Shown: positions 27,265 through 38,034, counted from the first letter of the stretch. The stretch: 64,000 bases of DNA from Corynebacterium sp. 122RC1 (GCF_024580955.1 NZ_JANIKD010000001.1:62001-126000); one strand, 5' to 3'. The notes: generated by a model from the sequence alone, not told the origin. Translations and numbers: made by a program.

Positions 27265-28661
27265 GCGCAGCACCGCATGCAGACAAGCACTTTGACCTCA
27301 TCATTATCGGCTCCGGCTCCGGCAACTCGATCCCGGGCCCCCACAACCACCACAAGTCCATTGCGATTGTGGAGCCTGGCCGCTTCGGCGGAACCTGCCT
27401 GAACGTGGGCTGCATCCCCACAAAGATGTACGTGTACGCCGCTGAGGTTGCGCACATGGTGAAAACTGCCGGTCGCTACGGGGTGCACGCCCAATTCCAG
27501 GGTGTGGATTGGCCCTCCATCCGGGAGCGGGTGTTCGACCAGCGCATTGACCTCATCTCCTCCAGCGGCGAGGAGTACCGCCGCGGGCCAAAGACCCCAA
27601 ACATTGAGGTGTTTGACGCCCCGGCGCGCTTTGTTGCGCAACGCACCATCGCCACCGGCCAGGGCGATCAGGCGATGGTCATCAGCGGGGATCAGATTGT
27701 GCTCGCGGCTGGGGCTCGCCCGCACATCCCGGAGGTCATCGCAGACTCTCAGGTGACGTACCACACCAATGAAACCATCATGCGTCTGGATGCCCTGCCG
27801 AAATCCATGACTGTCCTGGGCGGCGGCTTCGTAGCCCTGGAATTCGCGCACGTCTTTGAGGCCTTTGGCACCAAGGTTACGTTGATCAACCGCTCGGATC
27901 GCCTCATGCGCACGCTCGACGACGACATCTCCGCGCGCATCACCGAGCTCACCAGCGAAAAGATCACCACGCACCTGGGCCGGGTAGTCACCGCCGCCAG
28001 CGAGGACGAGCACGGGGTAACGGTCACGCTTGACGACGCCACCACGGTCACATCAGAAGTGCTGCTTGTGGCCACCGGCCGCATCCCAAATGGCGACCAG
28101 ATGGACCTTGCATTGGGCGGCATTGAGATGCAGGGGCAAGACGTGGTGGTGGACAAGTACGGCCGCACCACTGCCCCAGGCGTGTGGGCGCTCGGCGACA
28201 TCTCCTCCCCCTACAAGCTCAAGCATGTGGCAAACGCCGAAATGCGCGCAATCCGCCACAACCTTGACGTCACCGACCCCGCGGACCTCCAGGAACTCCC
28301 CCACACCTTTGTGCCCACCGGGGTGTTCACCATCCCTCCGATCGGCTTCGTGGGACTCACCGAGCGCGAGGCACGAGCCGAGGGCTTGGACATCACGGTG
28401 AAGATCCAAAACTACGGTGATGTTGCCTACGGCTGGGCAATGGAAGACACCACCGGCTTTGCCAAGATCATCGCGGATCGCAGCACCGGCAAGATTCTGG
28501 GCGCACACTACATCGGCCCAGAGGCGCCGACCTTGGTCCAGCAGATCATCACGGCAATGAACTTTGACATTGGCGCCCCGGAGTTGGCCACCAACCAATA
28601 CTGGATCCACCCTGCGCTGCCCGAGGTCACGGAAAACGCCCTGTTGGGCCTCGAATTCTAA
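27261..28661 (+). CDS. mtr: Mycothione reductase
   Basis: NADPH-dependent flavoprotein disulfide reductase that regenerates mycothiol from mycothione. Seen: LIIIGSGSGNSIPG (FAD-binding, with GSGSGNS replacing the usual GxGxxG), the redox pair in GGTCLNVGCIPTKM (Cys46, Cys51), a second Rossmann motif TVLGGGFVALEFAHVF, VWALGDISSPYKLKHVANAE and the C-terminal catalytic His in NQYWIHPALPEVTENALL. The 466 residues fit. The lack of a third dipyridine-type glutathione motif and the GSGSGNS signature favour Mtr over lipoamide dehydrogenase. Overlaps the upstream hydrolase and the downstream membrane protein gene, so all three form one operon. Confidence 0.94.
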   Translation: MSAAPHADKHFDLIIIGSGSGNSIPGPHNHHKSIAIVEPGRFGGTCLNVGCIPTKMYVYAAEVAHMVKTAGRYGVHAQFQGVDWPSIRERVFDQRIDLISSSGEEYRRGPKTPNIEVFDAPARFVAQRTIATGQGDQAMVISGDQIVLAAGARPHIPEVIADSQVTYHTNETIMRLDALPKSMTVLGGGFVALEFAHVFEAFGTKVTLINRSDRLMRTLDDDISARITELTSEKITTHLGRVVTAASEDEHGVTVTLDDATTVTSEVLLVATGRIPNGDQMDLALGGIEMQGQDVVVDKYGRTTAPGVWALGDISSPYKLKHVANAEMRAIRHNLDVTDPADLQELPHTFVPTGVFTIPPIGFVGLTEREARAEGLDITVKIQNYGDVAYGWAMEDTTGFAKIIADRSTGKILGAHYIGPEAPTLVQQIITAMNFDIGAPELATNQYWIHPALPEVTENALLGLEF

Positions 28662-29413
28662 TGCCGCACCACCCCTACCCTTGGCGGGCGGGCACCCTCG
28701 GGGTGTCCACCGCCACCTTCATCTGCCTAGCGGTGCTGTGCAACCAGGTGATGCGTAGCGACGCCCCCTACGCCGTCCTCCTCGCCGCGGCAGTGGCGTG
28801 CAGCGCCGGCAGTTGCCTGCTGTGGCTGCGCCGTTGGCGCTGTTATGACACTCAGCAGCTTCCCGCCCGCGTGGGCCAAGCATTGAGTGCTCTTGGCGGG
28901 CTCACAGTGCTCGTGGTGGGGATGATCCTTGCCATCGCCACCCAAAGCTCCGCCCAGGTGGTGCAGGAGACGGCGCTGCAGGCCATCACCCAGGCCATGC
29001 CTATCGCGGTGGTGTTCAGTTTTTGCGGTGGCCTGCTGTTGCTGCCCAACCGTAGCGCCGCGGCTGTGGTGGGCGTGACCGTGGCCGCTACCCTGGCGGC
29101 CACCTGGCTGGCAATCAACCGGGAGCCGAACCTCTTGATGATCGGCGTTGCCGCCACGAGCCTTGCCGGCGCCAGTGTGGCGCTGGTGGCGTCGGTACGC
29201 GCTCGGGTGTGGCTCGCCGCGGCCGCCGCGTTCCTGGTGGGGGTGCATGTTGCCGGTTACTTCGTGCTGGCGCTCGGGGTGATTAGCGCCCTGAGTTTGC
29301 GGCTGGTGGCGTGGGCGATCCTCATTGCGGCGGTGTGCGCCGCGGTCGCAGGGATTGGGACGGGAGCAACCCACCGCCTCAGCTCAAGCGAGGCTAGCGA
29401 GCAGAGCGTCTAG
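28661..29413 (+). CDS. Unknown multi-pass membrane protein
   Basis: I do not recognise this 250-residue protein. Hydropathy by eye gives about seven membrane segments (near residues 12-30, 38-57, 75-95, 112-130, 135-152, 160-178, 185-235), with Ala/Val/Leu-rich text and few charged residues. No signal peptidase site and no catalytic motif stand out. Its ATG overlaps the mtr stop (TAATG), so it is translated with mtr and the hydrolase and may serve the same stress or lipid function. The 3' end overlaps the convergent cobQ by 30 nt, with no room for a terminator. Confidence 0.7.
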   Translation: MPHHPYPWRAGTLGVSTATFICLAVLCNQVMRSDAPYAVLLAAAVACSAGSCLLWLRRWRCYDTQQLPARVGQALSALGGLTVLVVGMILAIATQSSAQVVQETALQAITQAMPIAVVFSFCGGLLLLPNRSAAAVVGVTVAATLAATWLAINREPNLLMIGVAATSLAGASVALVASVRARVWLAAAAAFLVGVHVAGYFVLALGVISALSLRLVAWAILIAAVCAAVAGIGTGATHRLSSSEASEQSV

Positions 29414-30823
29414 GTCCCAGTGCTGCTCAATGGTGTCCGCGATCAAGTCCAGTTGACGCAGGCGCTCGCCGTGGAAGCTGGCATTGGGGCTGGAGCTCGG
29501 CTCAAACCCATCAGGGGCGATCTGGCGGAGCCATTGTTTGCGGAAGGCATCGTGCTCAAGTTGCCCGTGACGGTGGGTGCCAAAGAACACCCCGCGCTGG
29601 CTGCCTTCATCACCGATCCAGGTCTGCTCTCGGTGATCTACCACCTGCCCGTGGTGTACTTCATAGGCGCCATTGCTGTGGCGGATGAGTGTTTTCTCCT
29701 CCTGGAACACAATGCGAGCATCGAAAATCCCGAGCCCCAGAACTGGCTCTGAGCTGGGCGCTTCCACACCTTGCGGGTCCACAATCTCCCGGCACATCAT
29801 TTGGTAGCCGCCGCAAATGCCCAGCGTGGGCAGTGTCCGGGAGACAATCACCTGATCTAGGCCGCGGGAACGCAGCCAGGCGAGGTCGCTCACCGTTGCC
29901 TTGCTGCCGGGAAGCACCACCAGGTCCGCGTTCATCAGGTCGTTGGGATTGTCCGTCCAACGCACATGCACTCCAGGTTCGCAGGCCAATGCCTCAACGT
30001 CGGTGGCGTTGGACACCCTGGGCAGGCGCACCGCGGCAACACTCAAGCCCCGCCGCGCAACCGGCGCCATACCCGGACCCGACGGCCCCACTGTTGCCCC
30101 TACGCTGCTTTGCAGCGAGTCTTCAGCATCTACCCACAGGCCCTCGATGAACGGCAGCACCGCGAGCGTTTCCACACCGGTCCGGCGGGCGAGGTCTTCC
30201 AGCCCTGGCTGCAAAATGGAGGCATCGCCGCGGAACTTGTTCACCACAAATCCCTTGATCCGCGCTCGGTCCTCGGCCCTGACAATCTGATGCGTGCCGT
30301 AGAAATGCGCGAGCACTCCCCCGCGGTCGATGTCACCCACCAAGTACACGGGCAGGTCAGCAGCCTGGGCCAACCCAAAATTCGCGACGTCCGTCTCCCG
30401 CAGGTTGATTTCCGCAGGCGAGCCCGCGCCCTCGCAGATCACAAGGTCAAATTCCCGACGCAAACCGGCCAACGCCTCAGCAGCAACCTCGCGCAAATGC
30501 GCTCGGTGCTCAATGTAGTTCCTGGCGCTCACGTTTCCGGTGGCCTTGCCATGTACCACGAGCTGCGAGGTTCTGTCCGAACCGGGCTTAAGCAGAATTG
30601 GGTTGAATCTGGTGCTTGGCTCCAGCCCGCAGGCCAGGGCCTGCAGTGCTTGGGCGCGCCCGATTTCCCCACCATCCGGGGTCACCGCAGAGTTGTTGGA
30701 CATGTTTTGCGCCTTGAACGGCGCCACCTTGACCCCGCGGCGCGCGAACGCCCGGCACAAACCTGCCACGACTACGGACTTGCCGGCGTCGGAAGTGCAC
30801 CCTGCTACAAGAAACGCGTTCAT
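29384..30823 (-). CDS. cobQ: Cobyric acid synthase
   Basis: Adds four amides (b, d, e, g) to adenosylcobyrinic acid a,c-diamide, using glutamine. Seen: the ATPase start [83 protein letters not shown] and [12 protein letters not shown], then the glutamine amidotransferase part with [16 protein letters not shown] and [11 protein letters not shown] (nucleophile Cys). The 479 residues are normal. ATG start. It is separated from cobA/B/O but supports a corrinoid pathway (de novo or from imported precursors). It overlaps the convergent membrane protein gene by 30 nt. Confidence 0.94.
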   Translation of the reverse strand: MNAFLVAGCTSDAGKSVVVAGLCRAFARRGVKVAPFKAQNMSNNSAVTPDGGEIGRAQALQALACGLEPSTRFNPILLKPGSDRTSQLVVHGKATGNVSARNYIEHRAHLREVAAEALAGLRREFDLVICEGAGSPAEINLRETDVANFGLAQAADLPVYLVGDIDRGGVLAHFYGTHQIVRAEDRARIKGFVVNKFRGDASILQPGLEDLARRTGVETLAVLPFIEGLWVDAEDSLQSSVGATVGPSGPGMAPVARRGLSVAAVRLPRVSNATDVEALACEPGVHVRWTDNPNDLMNADLVVLPGSKATVSDLAWLRSRGLDQVIVSRTLPTLGICGGYQMMCREIVDPQGVEAPSSEPVLGLGIFDARIVFQEEKTLIRHSNGAYEVHHGQVVDHREQTWIGDEGSQRGVFFGTHRHGQLEHDAFRKQWLRQIAPDGFEPSSSPNASFHGERLRQLDLIADTIEQHWDLDALLASLA

Positions 30824-30839
30824 CGCCTGGCCTTTGATG

Positions 30840-31739
30840 TTAGATGCCCTCGTCCGGGATGGTGAGGATCTCGTTGCCGTCCTCGGTGATCACGATGGTG
30901 TGCTCGAACTGCGCAGAGAAGCTGAAGTCGGTGTTTTGCACGGTCCAGCCGTCGTCCCAAATGGTGTAATCCAGGCCGCCGAGGTTGAGCATCGGCTCCA
31001 CGGTCAGGGTCATGCCGGGTTCCAGGACGTCCGTGTAGATGTTGGAATCGTAGTGCAGCACCACCAGTCCGTTGTGGAAGGTGGTGCCAATGCCATGGCC
31101 GGTGAAGTCAGTGACCACGGAGTAGCCGAAGCGCTTGGCGTAGCTTTCGATCACGCGCCCGATCACGTTGATTTCACGCCCCGGCTTGGCGGCGCGAATC
31201 CCACGCATCGTAGCTTCCTTGGTGCGCTCCACCAGCAGGCGGTGCTCCTCGGAGACCGCGCCCGCGAGGAAGGTGGCGTTCGTGTCACCGTGGACGCCGT
31301 TTTTGTAGGCGGTGACGTCGATATTCACAATGTCGCCGTCCTGAATCACCGTGGTGTCCGGGATGCCATGGCACACGATCTCGTTGAGACTGGTGCACAC
31401 AGACTTTGGGTAGCCGCGATACCCCAGGCAGGAAGGATAGGCACCGTGGTCGAGCATGTACTCGTGCGCGATCCGGTCCAACTCATCAGTGGTCACACCG
31501 GGGGCCACAGCGCGGCCAGCCTCAGCCAGGGCATTCGCGGCGATCTTGCTGGCTTCACGCATCGCCTCGATCGTCTCCGGGGTCTGCACGAACGGCTCCC
31601 CCATTGCCTCATGCACCACTTTTTTCCACGCGTATTCCGGCCGAGGAATGCTCTCCGGCACGGTACGAATGGGGGTTGGGGTTCCAGGAACCAAAGGCTT
31701 GCGCTTGCTGCTCTTGCTGCTTCCGCTGTGTTCAGGCAT
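30840..31739 (-). CDS. map: Type I methionine aminopeptidase
   Basis: Removes the N-terminal methionine from nascent proteins. Metal ligands can be seen in [19 protein letters not shown] (two Asp), GHGIGTTFH (His), VEPM (Glu) and [11 protein letters not shown] (Glu); [10 protein letters not shown] carries the substrate-side His. An N-terminal extension of about 40 residues rich in Ser/Lys/Pro contains PxxP-like text, typical of the longer actinobacterial map (class Ic). I prefer ATG 31739 over GTG 31745; the ribosome binding site is weak for both. It follows the penicillin-binding protein on the same strand. Confidence 0.93.
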   Translation of the reverse strand: MPEHSGSSKSSKRKPLVPGTPTPIRTVPESIPRPEYAWKKVVHEAMGEPFVQTPETIEAMREASKIAANALAEAGRAVAPGVTTDELDRIAHEYMLDHGAYPSCLGYRGYPKSVCTSLNEIVCHGIPDTTVIQDGDIVNIDVTAYKNGVHGDTNATFLAGAVSEEHRLLVERTKEATMRGIRAAKPGREINVIGRVIESYAKRFGYSVVTDFTGHGIGTTFHNGLVVLHYDSNIYTDVLEPGMTLTVEPMLNLGGLDYTIWDDGWTVQNTDFSFSAQFEHTIVITEDGNEILTIPDEGI

Positions 31740-31786
31740 GAGCACTATGGTAGCGCTTCAGTTGCCCCCACGGCCAAGGGCGCTAA

Positions 31787-33643
31787 TTAAGCTGGATCAG
31801 CGCCTGGGTTGGGGTTGGGGTTGGGGTTGGCCCGCAGTTCGTCCAAGCGTAGGAAGAAGCGGTCCGTGATGGCTACGGCGTGTTCGGAGCCCCCACCGAG
31901 CACCACGAGGGTGGCAAAGGCGATGTCATCCTCGCGGTATCCGGTGAACCAGGCGTGCGAGCCCTGGTTGATTTCGGCCTCACCCGTCTTGCCGCGGATC
32001 ACCCCGGCTGCCTGCATGCCTCCCGCGGTGCCGCCGGGGCCGGTCACTGCCTCCATGAGGGAGCGCAACTGCTCGATGGTGCGTGGGTCCGGGGTCTTGG
32101 GGGTGGTGTTCGCCTTGGTCTCGTGGCCGGAAACCAACGTTGGAAGCGGTGTTTTCCCAGCGGCTGCAGTTGCGGAAACCAGCGCCATGCCAAAAGGAGA
32201 TACCAGCACTTCACCCTGGCCGTAGCCGGCCTCAGTCTTTGCCAGCGGCGTTTCCCCTTCCGGGATCTGGCCGGTGATGGTGTTCAGCCCCGGGACCTCG
32301 TAGTCCACGCCGATCCCGAACTCGCTGCCAATCTCCTTGAGCTGTCCCAACTCCAGTTGGGTGGAAATGTCCGCAAACGTGGTGTTGCAGGAACGCGCGA
32401 AGGCCTGCTGCAAGGAGGTGTTGCCTAAAGAAAATCCGTTGTCGTTGGTGACCACGCGCCCAAAAATGTTCATCGTGCCGGGGCACGGAACAATGGATGA
32501 AGAGTCCAGACCCTGGTCTTGGATACCTGCCGCGGCGGTAATGATCTTGAACGTGGAGCCCGGAGGGTACAGGCCCTGCAGGCCAATATCGCCCTGGGCA
32601 TCGGCCTTCTTTGTCTGCGCCACCGCCAAGATATCCCCGTTAGAGGGGCGGATGGCCACGAGCACCGCTTCCATCTCTGGGCGGGTGTTCACGGCCTCCT
32701 CCGCAGCGCGCTGCACGTTGTAGTCCAAGCTCACGCGCACCGCGGGCGCCACCTGTGCCGCGTGGTATTCCAGGTCATCAATCGCGGCCCCGTCTGGGGT
32801 CACGGCTGAAATGCGCCAACCGTTTTGGCCCTCCAGGTCTTCTCCCACCAGGGTGGCGATTCTCGAGGTGATGTCCGGCGCGAAGTCGGGGTTCGGGGTG
32901 ACCATCGCTGCTTCTTCGTTGAACACCACCTCCGCTACCTGGGCGAACTGCTCCTGCAGCACCTGGGCCGCCTGCTGGTCCACCGTGGCAACCGAGTACC
33001 TGCCCTGTGCCTGCTCCAGATTGTCCGCAAGCTGGGCCGCATCAATCGCGGTGACGCCCTCTCGATCGGCCCGAGCCGCATTGATTGCCCCCGCGAGCTG
33101 CGTGGCAAGCTGCCGGGGATCCACCATCTTCTCGGTATCCACGAGCACGCGCGTGACTGTGCCGGGGCTCAAGATCTCCGCGCCATCGGAACTCACCACC
33201 GACGCTTTGGCCGCCGGCACCGAACGCAATTCCATGTGCTGATTCGCACCCAGTTTGGGGTGCAGGGCGCTGGGCTGCCAACGGATGAGCCACTCCCCGT
33301 TGATCCGGTTCAATGTCATCTGCGCCTGGTAGGCAAAGCTGCGCTCACGCGGAAGATCCCAAGAAAGATCGTAGGTTGCCGTAGCAATCGACTCCCTCGT
33401 TTCCACCTCACGCAGCTCAGCGCGCAGCCCCTCTGCCTGCAAGGAACCCCATGTGGTCTCCAAAAGCGACGCCACACTCGAGGCTTGATCCGTAAGCTCC
33501 GCCGCCCCCGAAAAGTCCTGCTCGGCTACTTGCTGCAGGAAAGACTCCACCACAGGCTCTACCGACGCCGGCTTGGGCGTGCAGGCAACCAAGGCGGACG
33601 CGCCGAATGCGGCCGCCAGGATCACGGCTTGGGAGGCTCTCAT
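31787..33643 (-). CDS. Penicillin-binding transpeptidase lipoprotein
   Basis: Peptidoglycan D,D-transpeptidase of 618 residues. Seen: a signal segment ending in the lipobox LVAC (Cys21), an NTF2-like MecA N-terminal domain (residues ~25-130), a dimerisation region, and the transpeptidase domain with all three motifs: STFK (Ser363), SCN (418-420) and KTG (552-554). It corresponds in place and type to the M. tuberculosis lipoprotein PBP next to ispG. The tail ends in NPNPNPNPG, coded by a 6-bp repeat that forms a G-run tract on the plus strand. The ATG at 33643 is the start just before the signal peptide. Confidence 0.92.
   Translation of the reverse strand: MRASQAVILAAAFGASALVACTPKPASVEPVVESFLQQVAEQDFSGAAELTDQASSVASLLETTWGSLQAEGLRAELREVETRESIATATYDLSWDLPRERSFAYQAQMTLNRINGEWLIRWQPSALHPKLGANQHMELRSVPAAKASVVSSDGAEILSPGTVTRVLVDTEKMVDPRQLATQLAGAINAARADREGVTAIDAAQLADNLEQAQGRYSVATVDQQAAQVLQEQFAQVAEVVFNEEAAMVTPNPDFAPDITSRIATLVGEDLEGQNGWRISAVTPDGAAIDDLEYHAAQVAPAVRVSLDYNVQRAAEEAVNTRPEMEAVLVAIRPSNGDILAVAQTKKADAQGDIGLQGLYPPGSTFKIITAAAGIQDQGLDSSSIVPCPGTMNIFGRVVTNDNGFSLGNTSLQQAFARSCNTTFADISTQLELGQLKEIGSEFGIGVDYEVPGLNTITGQIPEGETPLAKTEAGYGQGEVLVSPFGMALVSATAAAGKTPLPTLVSGHETKANTTPKTPDPRTIEQLRSLMEAVTGPGGTAGGMQAAGVIRGKTGEAEINQGSHAWFTGYREDDIAFATLVVLGGGSEHAVAITDRFFLRLDELRANPNPNPNPGADPA
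31806..31830 (+). repeat. TTGGGG hexamer tract in the 3' end of the PBP gene
   Basis: Five G-runs of 3, 4, 4, 4 and 2 separated by TT. On the plus strand this satisfies the usual sequence rule for a G-quadruplex and resembles a telomere repeat; in the minus-strand gene it encodes Asn-Pro dipeptides near the C-terminus. The plus strand is the template strand for this gene. Confidence 0.85.
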
Positions 33644-33702
33644 GCACCACAGGATAACACCCAGCTCACAGGGAACTGCGCACACAACGCCGGGCTATGC
33701 GC

Positions 33703-34866
33703 CTATTTGGTGACCTTTACCGTTGGGCCAGCGCCCTCTTTGATCTCGAGGCCCTGCTCCTCAGCCAGGCGCATTGCCTCCTCGATGAGGGTTTCCACGA
33801 TCTGGGATTCAGGCACGGTTTTGATGACCTCACCTTTCACAAAGATCTGTCCCTTGCCATTGCCGGAGGCCACGCCGAGGTCAGCATCGCGCGCCTCACC
33901 TGGACCATTGACCACACAACCCATCACAGCCACGCGCAACGGCACATCCATGCCCTCCAGCGCGGCGGTAACTTCCTCCGCCAGGGTGTACACATCCACC
34001 TGCGCGCGGCCGCAGGATGGGCAGCTCACAATTTCCAGGCCGCGCTCACGCAGATTCAGCGACTGCAAAATCTGGTCACCTACCTTGACTTCCTCTTTGG
34101 GGTCTGCGGAGAGTGAGACGCGGATGGTATCGCCGATACCTTCTGCAAGCAGCGCTCCGAAGGCCACGGAGGACTTAATGGTGCCCTGGAAAGCGGGACC
34201 AGCCTCGGTAACGCCCAGGTGCAGCGGGTAGTCCGTCTGAGCGGCCAACTGACGGTAAGCCTCCACCATGATCACGGGGTCATTGTGCTTGACAGAAATC
34301 TTGATGTCACCAAAGCCGTGCTCCTCAAAGAGGGAAGCCTCCCACATCGCGGACTCCACCAGGGCCTCCGGGGTGGCCTTGCCGTACTTCTCCATGATGC
34401 GGCGGTCCAGCGAGCCGGCGTTCACGCCGATGCGGATTGGGATACCGGCATCACCCGCGGCCTTGGCCACCTCTTTCACGCGGCCGTCGAACTCCTTGAT
34501 ATTGCCGGGATTCACGCGCACTGCGGCACAGCCGGCGTCAATCGCGGCAAAGATGTATTTGGGCTGGAAGTGAATGTCCGCGATCACGGGGATGGGCGAC
34601 TTCTTCGCGATCATCGGCAGCGCTTCCGCGTCCACGGTCTTAGGGCACGCCACGCGCACGATGTCACAGCCAGCGGCGGTGAGTTGCGCGATCTGCTGAA
34701 GCGTTGCGTTCACATCGTGGGTCTTGGTGGTGGTCATGGATTGCACAGACACCGGGAAGTCAGATCCCACGCCCACATTGCCCACCATGAGCTGGCGAGT
34801 CTTGCGCCGCGGGGCCAAGGTTGGAAGCGGTGCCTCTGGCATTCCCAAACCGATCTGTTGCGTCAC
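33703..34866 (-). CDS. ispG: (E)-4-hydroxy-3-methylbut-2-enyl-diphosphate synthase
   Basis: GcpE, the [4Fe-4S] enzyme of the penultimate MEP-pathway step. Seen: [65 protein letters not shown], and the cluster ligands in [11 protein letters not shown] and [15 protein letters not shown] place the start at GTG 34866 (AGGAG about 10 nt upstream), giving 387 residues; the frame is open for 23 more codons. The Shine-Dalgarno AGGAG is part of a small inverted repeat with CTCCT. Lies with rseP and dxr, so two MEP enzymes flank the protease. Confidence 0.94.
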   Translation of the reverse strand: MTQQIGLGMPEAPLPTLAPRRKTRQLMVGNVGVGSDFPVSVQSMTTTKTHDVNATLQQIAQLTAAGCDIVRVACPKTVDAEALPMIAKKSPIPVIADIHFQPKYIFAAIDAGCAAVRVNPGNIKEFDGRVKEVAKAAGDAGIPIRIGVNAGSLDRRIMEKYGKATPEALVESAMWEASLFEEHGFGDIKISVKHNDPVIMVEAYRQLAAQTDYPLHLGVTEAGPAFQGTIKSSVAFGALLAEGIGDTIRVSLSADPKEEVKVGDQILQSLNLRERGLEIVSCPSCGRAQVDVYTLAEEVTAALEGMDVPLRVAVMGCVVNGPGEARDADLGVASGNGKGQIFVKGEVIKTVPESQIVETLIEEAMRLAEEQGLEIKEGAGPTVKVTK

Positions 34867-34931
34867 TGTAGGAGCACTCCTGTTCAAACTCGCATACATG
34901 CGTAAGTAGGTGGCGTAATGCTGAGAGTCTA

Positions 34932-36146
34932 TCACCCAAATAGGCGGATCGGATTGACCACGTCTGCCACGATCACGAGCACACCCACCGCCAGCAACAC
35001 GCCGGCTACCGCCATGGTGAGCGGGGTGAGTTTGGTGTAATCCGCAGGCCCAGCAGGTCCCAGCCCGCGCAGGCGCCGCAGGGCGTCGCGAAGCTTCTCA
35101 TAGAGCACCACCGCGATGTGCCCGCCGTCCAGCGGCGGCAATGGGATCAGGTTGAACAGCGCCAGGAACAAGTTGAGGCTTGCCAGCATGAGGAAGAACA
35201 TCGGCCACATGCTGCGCTCCACGAGCTCACCACCCACGCGGGAGGCGCCGACCACACTCATCGGGCCCTGTTCATCGCGCTCACCGCCGATGATGGACTG
35301 CGCTACGCCAGGAAGCATCGCTGGGAATTGGACGAGCCCTTGGACCGTTGCCGCGGTCATGTCTTTGGCAAAGTTCAGGGTGCCGCCAACTGCGGTGAGC
35401 GCGTTGTATTCCAGGTACACGTCTTGCAGCGGGGCCTGGGTCACACCAATTGCACCAACCTGCACGGGCGCACCGGTGGCGTCGAGGCGCTCCACTTGGG
35501 CCACCTCAACGGGGATCTGCATCTGGGTGCCATTGCGCTCCACGGTGAGTTCCACCGTCTGGCCCGGTTTAGTCCACACGTAGTCTCGGAGTTCCACGAA
35601 GCTGGCAAGCGGGGTGGCGTCGGCAGCCAGAATCCGGTCCCCCACCTGGATGCCTGCTCGCTGCGCCGGACCTTGCCCCTCACAGGTGCTCAAGGTTTGT
35701 GCGTCGATCTGGCGCGCCGGTGTGCAGGCCATTTCCCCGACCACCGCTGTGGTGTCCACGTTGTTATTGGGCAGCCCCCAGGCAATTGCGGAGCCGTACA
35801 GCACCACGAGCGCTACCAGCACGTTCATCACCACACCGCCGAGCAGCACCACAATCCGCTGCCAGGCGGGCTTCTTCCACATGGCCACGGGTTCTTCTTC
35901 CGGGGTGAGCTGGTCTTGGGCGGTCATGCCCGCAATGTCACAGAACCCGCCCAGCGGGACGGCTTTCAGGCCATACTCAATGCCATTCTTGCGCCAAGAA
36001 AACACCGTGGGGCCAAAGCCTACGAAGAACCTGCGCACCTTCATCCCGCAGGCGCGCGCGGCAGAATAGTGGCCCCATTCATGCAGCCCAATGGTCAGCG
36101 CGATACCCAACGCAAACAGGGCTACGCCCAACAAATATGAAAGCAA
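34932..36146 (-). CDS. rseP: Site-2 protease RseP/Rip1
   Basis: Intramembrane zinc metalloprotease that cuts anti-sigma factors and other membrane substrates; Rip1 is the M. tuberculosis counterpart. Seen: the active site HEWGH (residues 22-26) inside the first membrane helix, a conserved GFGPTVFSW and [10 protein letters not shown], a second helix near residues 95-120, a PDZ domain ([16 protein letters not shown]), and the C-terminal [14 protein letters not shown] with the third ligand Asp, followed by a last helix. The 404 residues fit. Located between ispG and dxr, the usual actinobacterial order. Confidence 0.95.
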   Translation of the reverse strand: MLSYLLGVALFALGIALTIGLHEWGHYSAARACGMKVRRFFVGFGPTVFSWRKNGIEYGLKAVPLGGFCDIAGMTAQDQLTPEEEPVAMWKKPAWQRIVVLLGGVVMNVLVALVVLYGSAIAWGLPNNNVDTTAVVGEMACTPARQIDAQTLSTCEGQGPAQRAGIQVGDRILAADATPLASFVELRDYVWTKPGQTVELTVERNGTQMQIPVEVAQVERLDATGAPVQVGAIGVTQAPLQDVYLEYNALTAVGGTLNFAKDMTAATVQGLVQFPAMLPGVAQSIIGGERDEQGPMSVVGASRVGGELVERSMWPMFFLMLASLNLFLALFNLIPLPPLDGGHIAVVLYEKLRDALRRLRGLGPAGPADYTKLTPLTMAVAGVLLAVGVLVIVADVVNPIRLFG

Positions 36147-36188
36147 AACGAACCATCCGAACTGGAGCTACAACACAAACTTCTCGAA

Positions 36189-37361
36189 CTACCGGCGCAG
36201 CGCGGCAAGCAACGCATCCGCGGTGGCACGCGCACGCTGCTCGTGCTCAAGCACCTCTTCGATGCTGGACACTACACCAGCAAACTGTGAAGCCTGCTCA
36301 AGGGTCTGCTCCACCACATCCACGATCCGCGGGAAGTGAATCTGGCGCGCGAGGAATGCCTCCGCTGCCTGCTCATTTGCCGCATTGTAGACCGCAGGGA
36401 ACGTTCCACCGGCTTGAGCCACCTGCCGCGCCAGGCGCACCGCGGGGAAGGCCACATCGTCCAGGGGCTCAAACTCCCAGGTGGAGGCGGTACTAAAGTC
36501 CAGCGCAGGCTGCGCGCCAGGCACGCGGTTTGGCCAATCCAGCGCCAGGGAAATCGGCAGTTTCATGGATGGCGGGGATGCTTGCGCGATGGTGCAGCCG
36601 TCGTTGAAGGTCACCATGGAATGCACGATCGACTGCGGATGGACCACCACGTCAATATCCTCAGCCGGGACATCGAACAACAGGCTCGCCTCGATGAGCT
36701 CCAGCCCCTTGTTCACGAGCGTCGCCGAGTTCAAGGTGTTCATCTGCCCCATGGACCACGTCGGGTGTGCCGCCGCTTGCTCCGGCGTGACATCCCACAT
36801 CTTTTGCCGGTCCCAGCCTCGGAACGGCCCGCCGGAGGCCGTGAGAACGAACCGCGCCACCTCGCCGCGCTGCCCGGCCAGCAAACATTGCGCCATCGCC
36901 GAGTGCTCGGAATCCACCGGCACAAGCTGCCCCGAGCGCGCCGCCTGCGTGACCAGCCGACCACCTGCAACCAGGGACTCCTTGTTCGCCAGCGCCAGCG
37001 TGGCACCAGTCTCCAGTGCTGCCATGGTGGCACCAAGCCCCATAGACCCCACGAGGGCGTTGAGCACAACGTCTGCCTCAACTTCACGCACCAACGCCGC
37101 GGCATCGCGCAGCACCGCGCCCCCCAAAGCATTGCCGACGAAGCCCGCCGCCTCAGCACTCGCCACCGCCACGGCCCCGGCGGGCAGGCCCAGGGCTTGG
37201 GCTTGCTGCACAATCAGCTCCGGGTTGGCGCCGCCTGCGGCGATGCCAACCACGGTAAACGTTTCCGGATTGTCGGCGATCACCTCCAGTGCCTGGGTGC
37301 CAATGCTGCCGGTGCTGCCGAGGAGAAGGATGCGCTTGTTCACCGCTCCATTATGCGCCAC
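36189..37361 (-). CDS. dxr: 1-deoxy-D-xylulose-5-phosphate reductoisomerase
   Basis: Second enzyme of the MEP isoprenoid pathway; makes 2-C-methyl-D-erythritol 4-phosphate with NADPH. Seen: [19 protein letters not shown] (nucleotide-binding), [56 protein letters not shown], and [13 protein letters not shown]. The 390 residues include a GTG start at 37361; GTG 37343 (six codons later) is an alternative. Same strand as rseP, 42 bp upstream of it. Confidence 0.95.
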   Translation of the reverse strand: MAHNGAVNKRILLLGSTGSIGTQALEVIADNPETFTVVGIAAGGANPELIVQQAQALGLPAGAVAVASAEAAGFVGNALGGAVLRDAAALVREVEADVVLNALVGSMGLGATMAALETGATLALANKESLVAGGRLVTQAARSGQLVPVDSEHSAMAQCLLAGQRGEVARFVLTASGGPFRGWDRQKMWDVTPEQAAAHPTWSMGQMNTLNSATLVNKGLELIEASLLFDVPAEDIDVVVHPQSIVHSMVTFNDGCTIAQASPPSMKLPISLALDWPNRVPGAQPALDFSTASTWEFEPLDDVAFPAVRLARQVAQAGGTFPAVYNAANEQAAEAFLARQIHFPRIVDVVEQTLEQASQFAGVVSSIEEVLEHEQRARATADALLAALRR

Positions 37362-37474
37362 GCAACCGGACCATTTGCATTCGCACGCTACCCCCGAGCG
37401 TGTACCAACTTTCGTTTGAACATTTGGCCCTTATACCCCTGAAACGCCATTGAGGTTGGCAGATGGTGAATAAA

Positions 37475-37495
37475 GTCACGCGCTCCAGGCGTGAC
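37475..37495. promoter_or_regulatory. 7-bp dyad between dxr and the DUF2631 gene
   Basis: GTCACGC (37475-37481) and GCGTGAC (37489-37495) are perfect inverted repeats with a 7-nt loop, in the divergent spacer upstream of both genes. There is no T tract, so an operator is more likely than a terminator. No regulator is identifiable. Confidence 0.35.
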
Positions 37496-37594
37496 CTGCT
37501 CGCTTCACGCTGCTGATTATGCAAAAATATAGGACGACTCTGAACTTGTTTTGCGCCCTCCCCGTGGCGCACGTCCTGAATGAAGGAGAACATC

Positions 37595-38017
37595 GTGGCC
37601 GGTTCCCACGCAATCGCACCTGAGGTCCACAATGGCGTGTCCACCCTTGACGAGCCCTCGGCTGCATGGGGCTGGCACGACATCGGACAGCACGCCATCC
37701 AGATTGCTGGTTGGATTTCCGTTGCGTTCCTGCTTGCCTACAACTTTGGCAACCACCAGGGCCACGTTGAGACCATCTACCTGTTCACCTTCGCAGCGCT
37801 GATTGCCCTTGGCCTGCTCGTGCAACTGTTCAAGCCGCAGGGCAAGCAGGTTCGCACCGTGACCGCCCACAACAAGCCAACGGGCCACAAGGAACCAGAC
37901 TGGACCTACCTGCAGGCAACCGCAACCGGCCCATACGCAGAGCTTTCCGACTCCCAACTGCGCGCCCTGAACATCGAGCCCCAGCGCGTAGCACACCTGC
38001 GCAACCTCGAGGCATAA
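37595..38017 (+). CDS. DUF2631 membrane protein
   Basis: Actinobacterial protein of 140 residues with no known function, often found beside dxr and rlmN. Two hydrophobic segments (near residues 36-53 and 61-80) with a short loop NFGNHQGHVE predict two membrane helices; the C-terminal half (PTGHKEPDWTYLQAT) is polar. The start is a GTG at 37595 with AAGGAG six bases upstream; the ATG five codons earlier overlaps that ribosome binding site and is rejected. A strong terminator follows. Confidence 0.82.
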   Translation: MAGSHAIAPEVHNGVSTLDEPSAAWGWHDIGQHAIQIAGWISVAFLLAYNFGNHQGHVETIYLFTFAALIALGLLVQLFKPQGKQVRTVTAHNKPTGHKEPDWTYLQATATGPYAELSDSQLRALNIEPQRVAHLRNLEA

Positions 38018-38034
38018 CGCTTCAACATACGCTC

